Shown here: positions 27,930 through 28,000 of the stretch, piece by piece
Layout of the letters: each line of letters begins with the position of its first letter
Numbering within the stretch: position 1 is the first letter of the stretch
From: Sperchopsis tessellata
Taxonomy: Eukaryota > Arthropoda > Insecta > Coleoptera > Hydrophilidae
Direction of reading: 5' to 3'
Length of the DNA: 28,000 bases
NCBI GenBank assembly: GCA_033557685.1
Contig: JAWQRN010000597.1
Span: 1-28,000, forward strand
Notes under the pieces: generated by a model
The model's input: only the letters and a program-made list of their open reading frames with translations
What the model was told of the DNA's origin: nothing
Databases searched by the model: none
Program-made: the position numbers and the translations under genes

Positions 27930-28000
27930 ATTAAATGTAATAGACTTCCACGGTTAGTATCTGTATGAATGTTGTTTCCGGGTGGAAACCGTGTAGAGGC
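27930..28000 (-). repeat. PLE 3' terminus, subfamily A, runs off the window
   Basis: Starts with ATTAAATGTAATAGACTTCC, identical in reverse complement to the end of PLE-2 (16024-16047), and continues to TTCCGGGTGGAAACCGTGTA and GAGGC at the window edge. The orientation places the rest of a minus-strand PLE to the right, outside the window. Positions 27963-28000 are identical to 16681-16718. Confidence 0.8.

Noticed and set aside
1..28000. CRISPR array, bacterial operon or defence system
   Set aside because: No regular repeat-spacer array, no ribosome-binding-site-led gene clusters and no bacterial genes; the content is animal transposable elements.

Overview
This window looks like nuclear DNA of an animal, most likely an arthropod or other invertebrate. 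It is strongly A+T-rich, no long host coding region is visible, and almost everything recognisable is a decayed transposable element: Penelope-like elements (PLEs) with GIY-YIG endonuclease remains and hammerhead-ribozyme-like ends, pogo/Tigger and mariner DNA transposons, three kinds of LINE reverse transcriptase, a tRNA-derived SINE and possibly a hAT-like element. The invertebrate assignment is inferred from this element mix; the species cannot be named from the sequence.

Layout. 0.6-2.1 kb: a shortened minus-strand PLE carrying reverse transcriptase (RT), GIY-YIG endonuclease and both termini. 2.8-4.5 kb: a promoter-like patch, an isolated 78-codon ORF ending on a perfect splice-donor hexamer, and a small minisatellite. 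5.4-6.3 kb: remains of a plus-strand RTE-type LINE. 7.3-7.4 kb: a TA microsatellite. 8.8-9.9 kb: a minus-strand LINE RT so decayed that no long ORF survives. 10.2-12.1 kb: a block bounded by ATACCGGTATT-type motifs, holding a foldback element and two inverted PLE termini around a short tandem array. 13.1-16.05 kb: a rearranged PLE cluster with inverted RT fragments followed by one longer plus-strand copy with RT, endonuclease, ribozyme-like motif and terminus. 16.2-16.8 kb: a Tigger fragment interrupted by a 70-bp PLE piece flanked by an 11-bp duplication. 18.92-20.19 kb: a complete mariner-type element with TIRs and TA target duplication. 20.54-22.83 kb: a complete-ended Tigger element with a dead transposase. 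23.2-23.5 kb: a tRNA-derived SINE. 23.5-24.4 kb: two diverged copies of a ~340-bp unit. 26.07-26.15 kb: a PLE terminus of a second subfamily. 26.2-27.4 kb: a minus-strand Jockey-like LINE RT. 27.74-27.93 kb: the start of a coiled-coil ORF. 27.93-28.0 kb: another PLE terminus running off the window.

No element looks able to move now: three of the four RT motif C sites that can be read have lost the catalytic Asp pair, the Tigger transposase has lost its third catalytic Asp by deletion, and the mariner ORF hides two compensating frameshifts. The most interesting material is the PLE ends. At least two subfamilies are present; both keep a GAC-GAAA-CGTC core that resembles the 3' half of a hammerhead ribozyme, and a fragment as short as 70 bp seems to have inserted with a target-site duplication. 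A 38-nt stretch is identical between two PLE fragments 11 kb apart, which suggests comparatively recent activity of that family.
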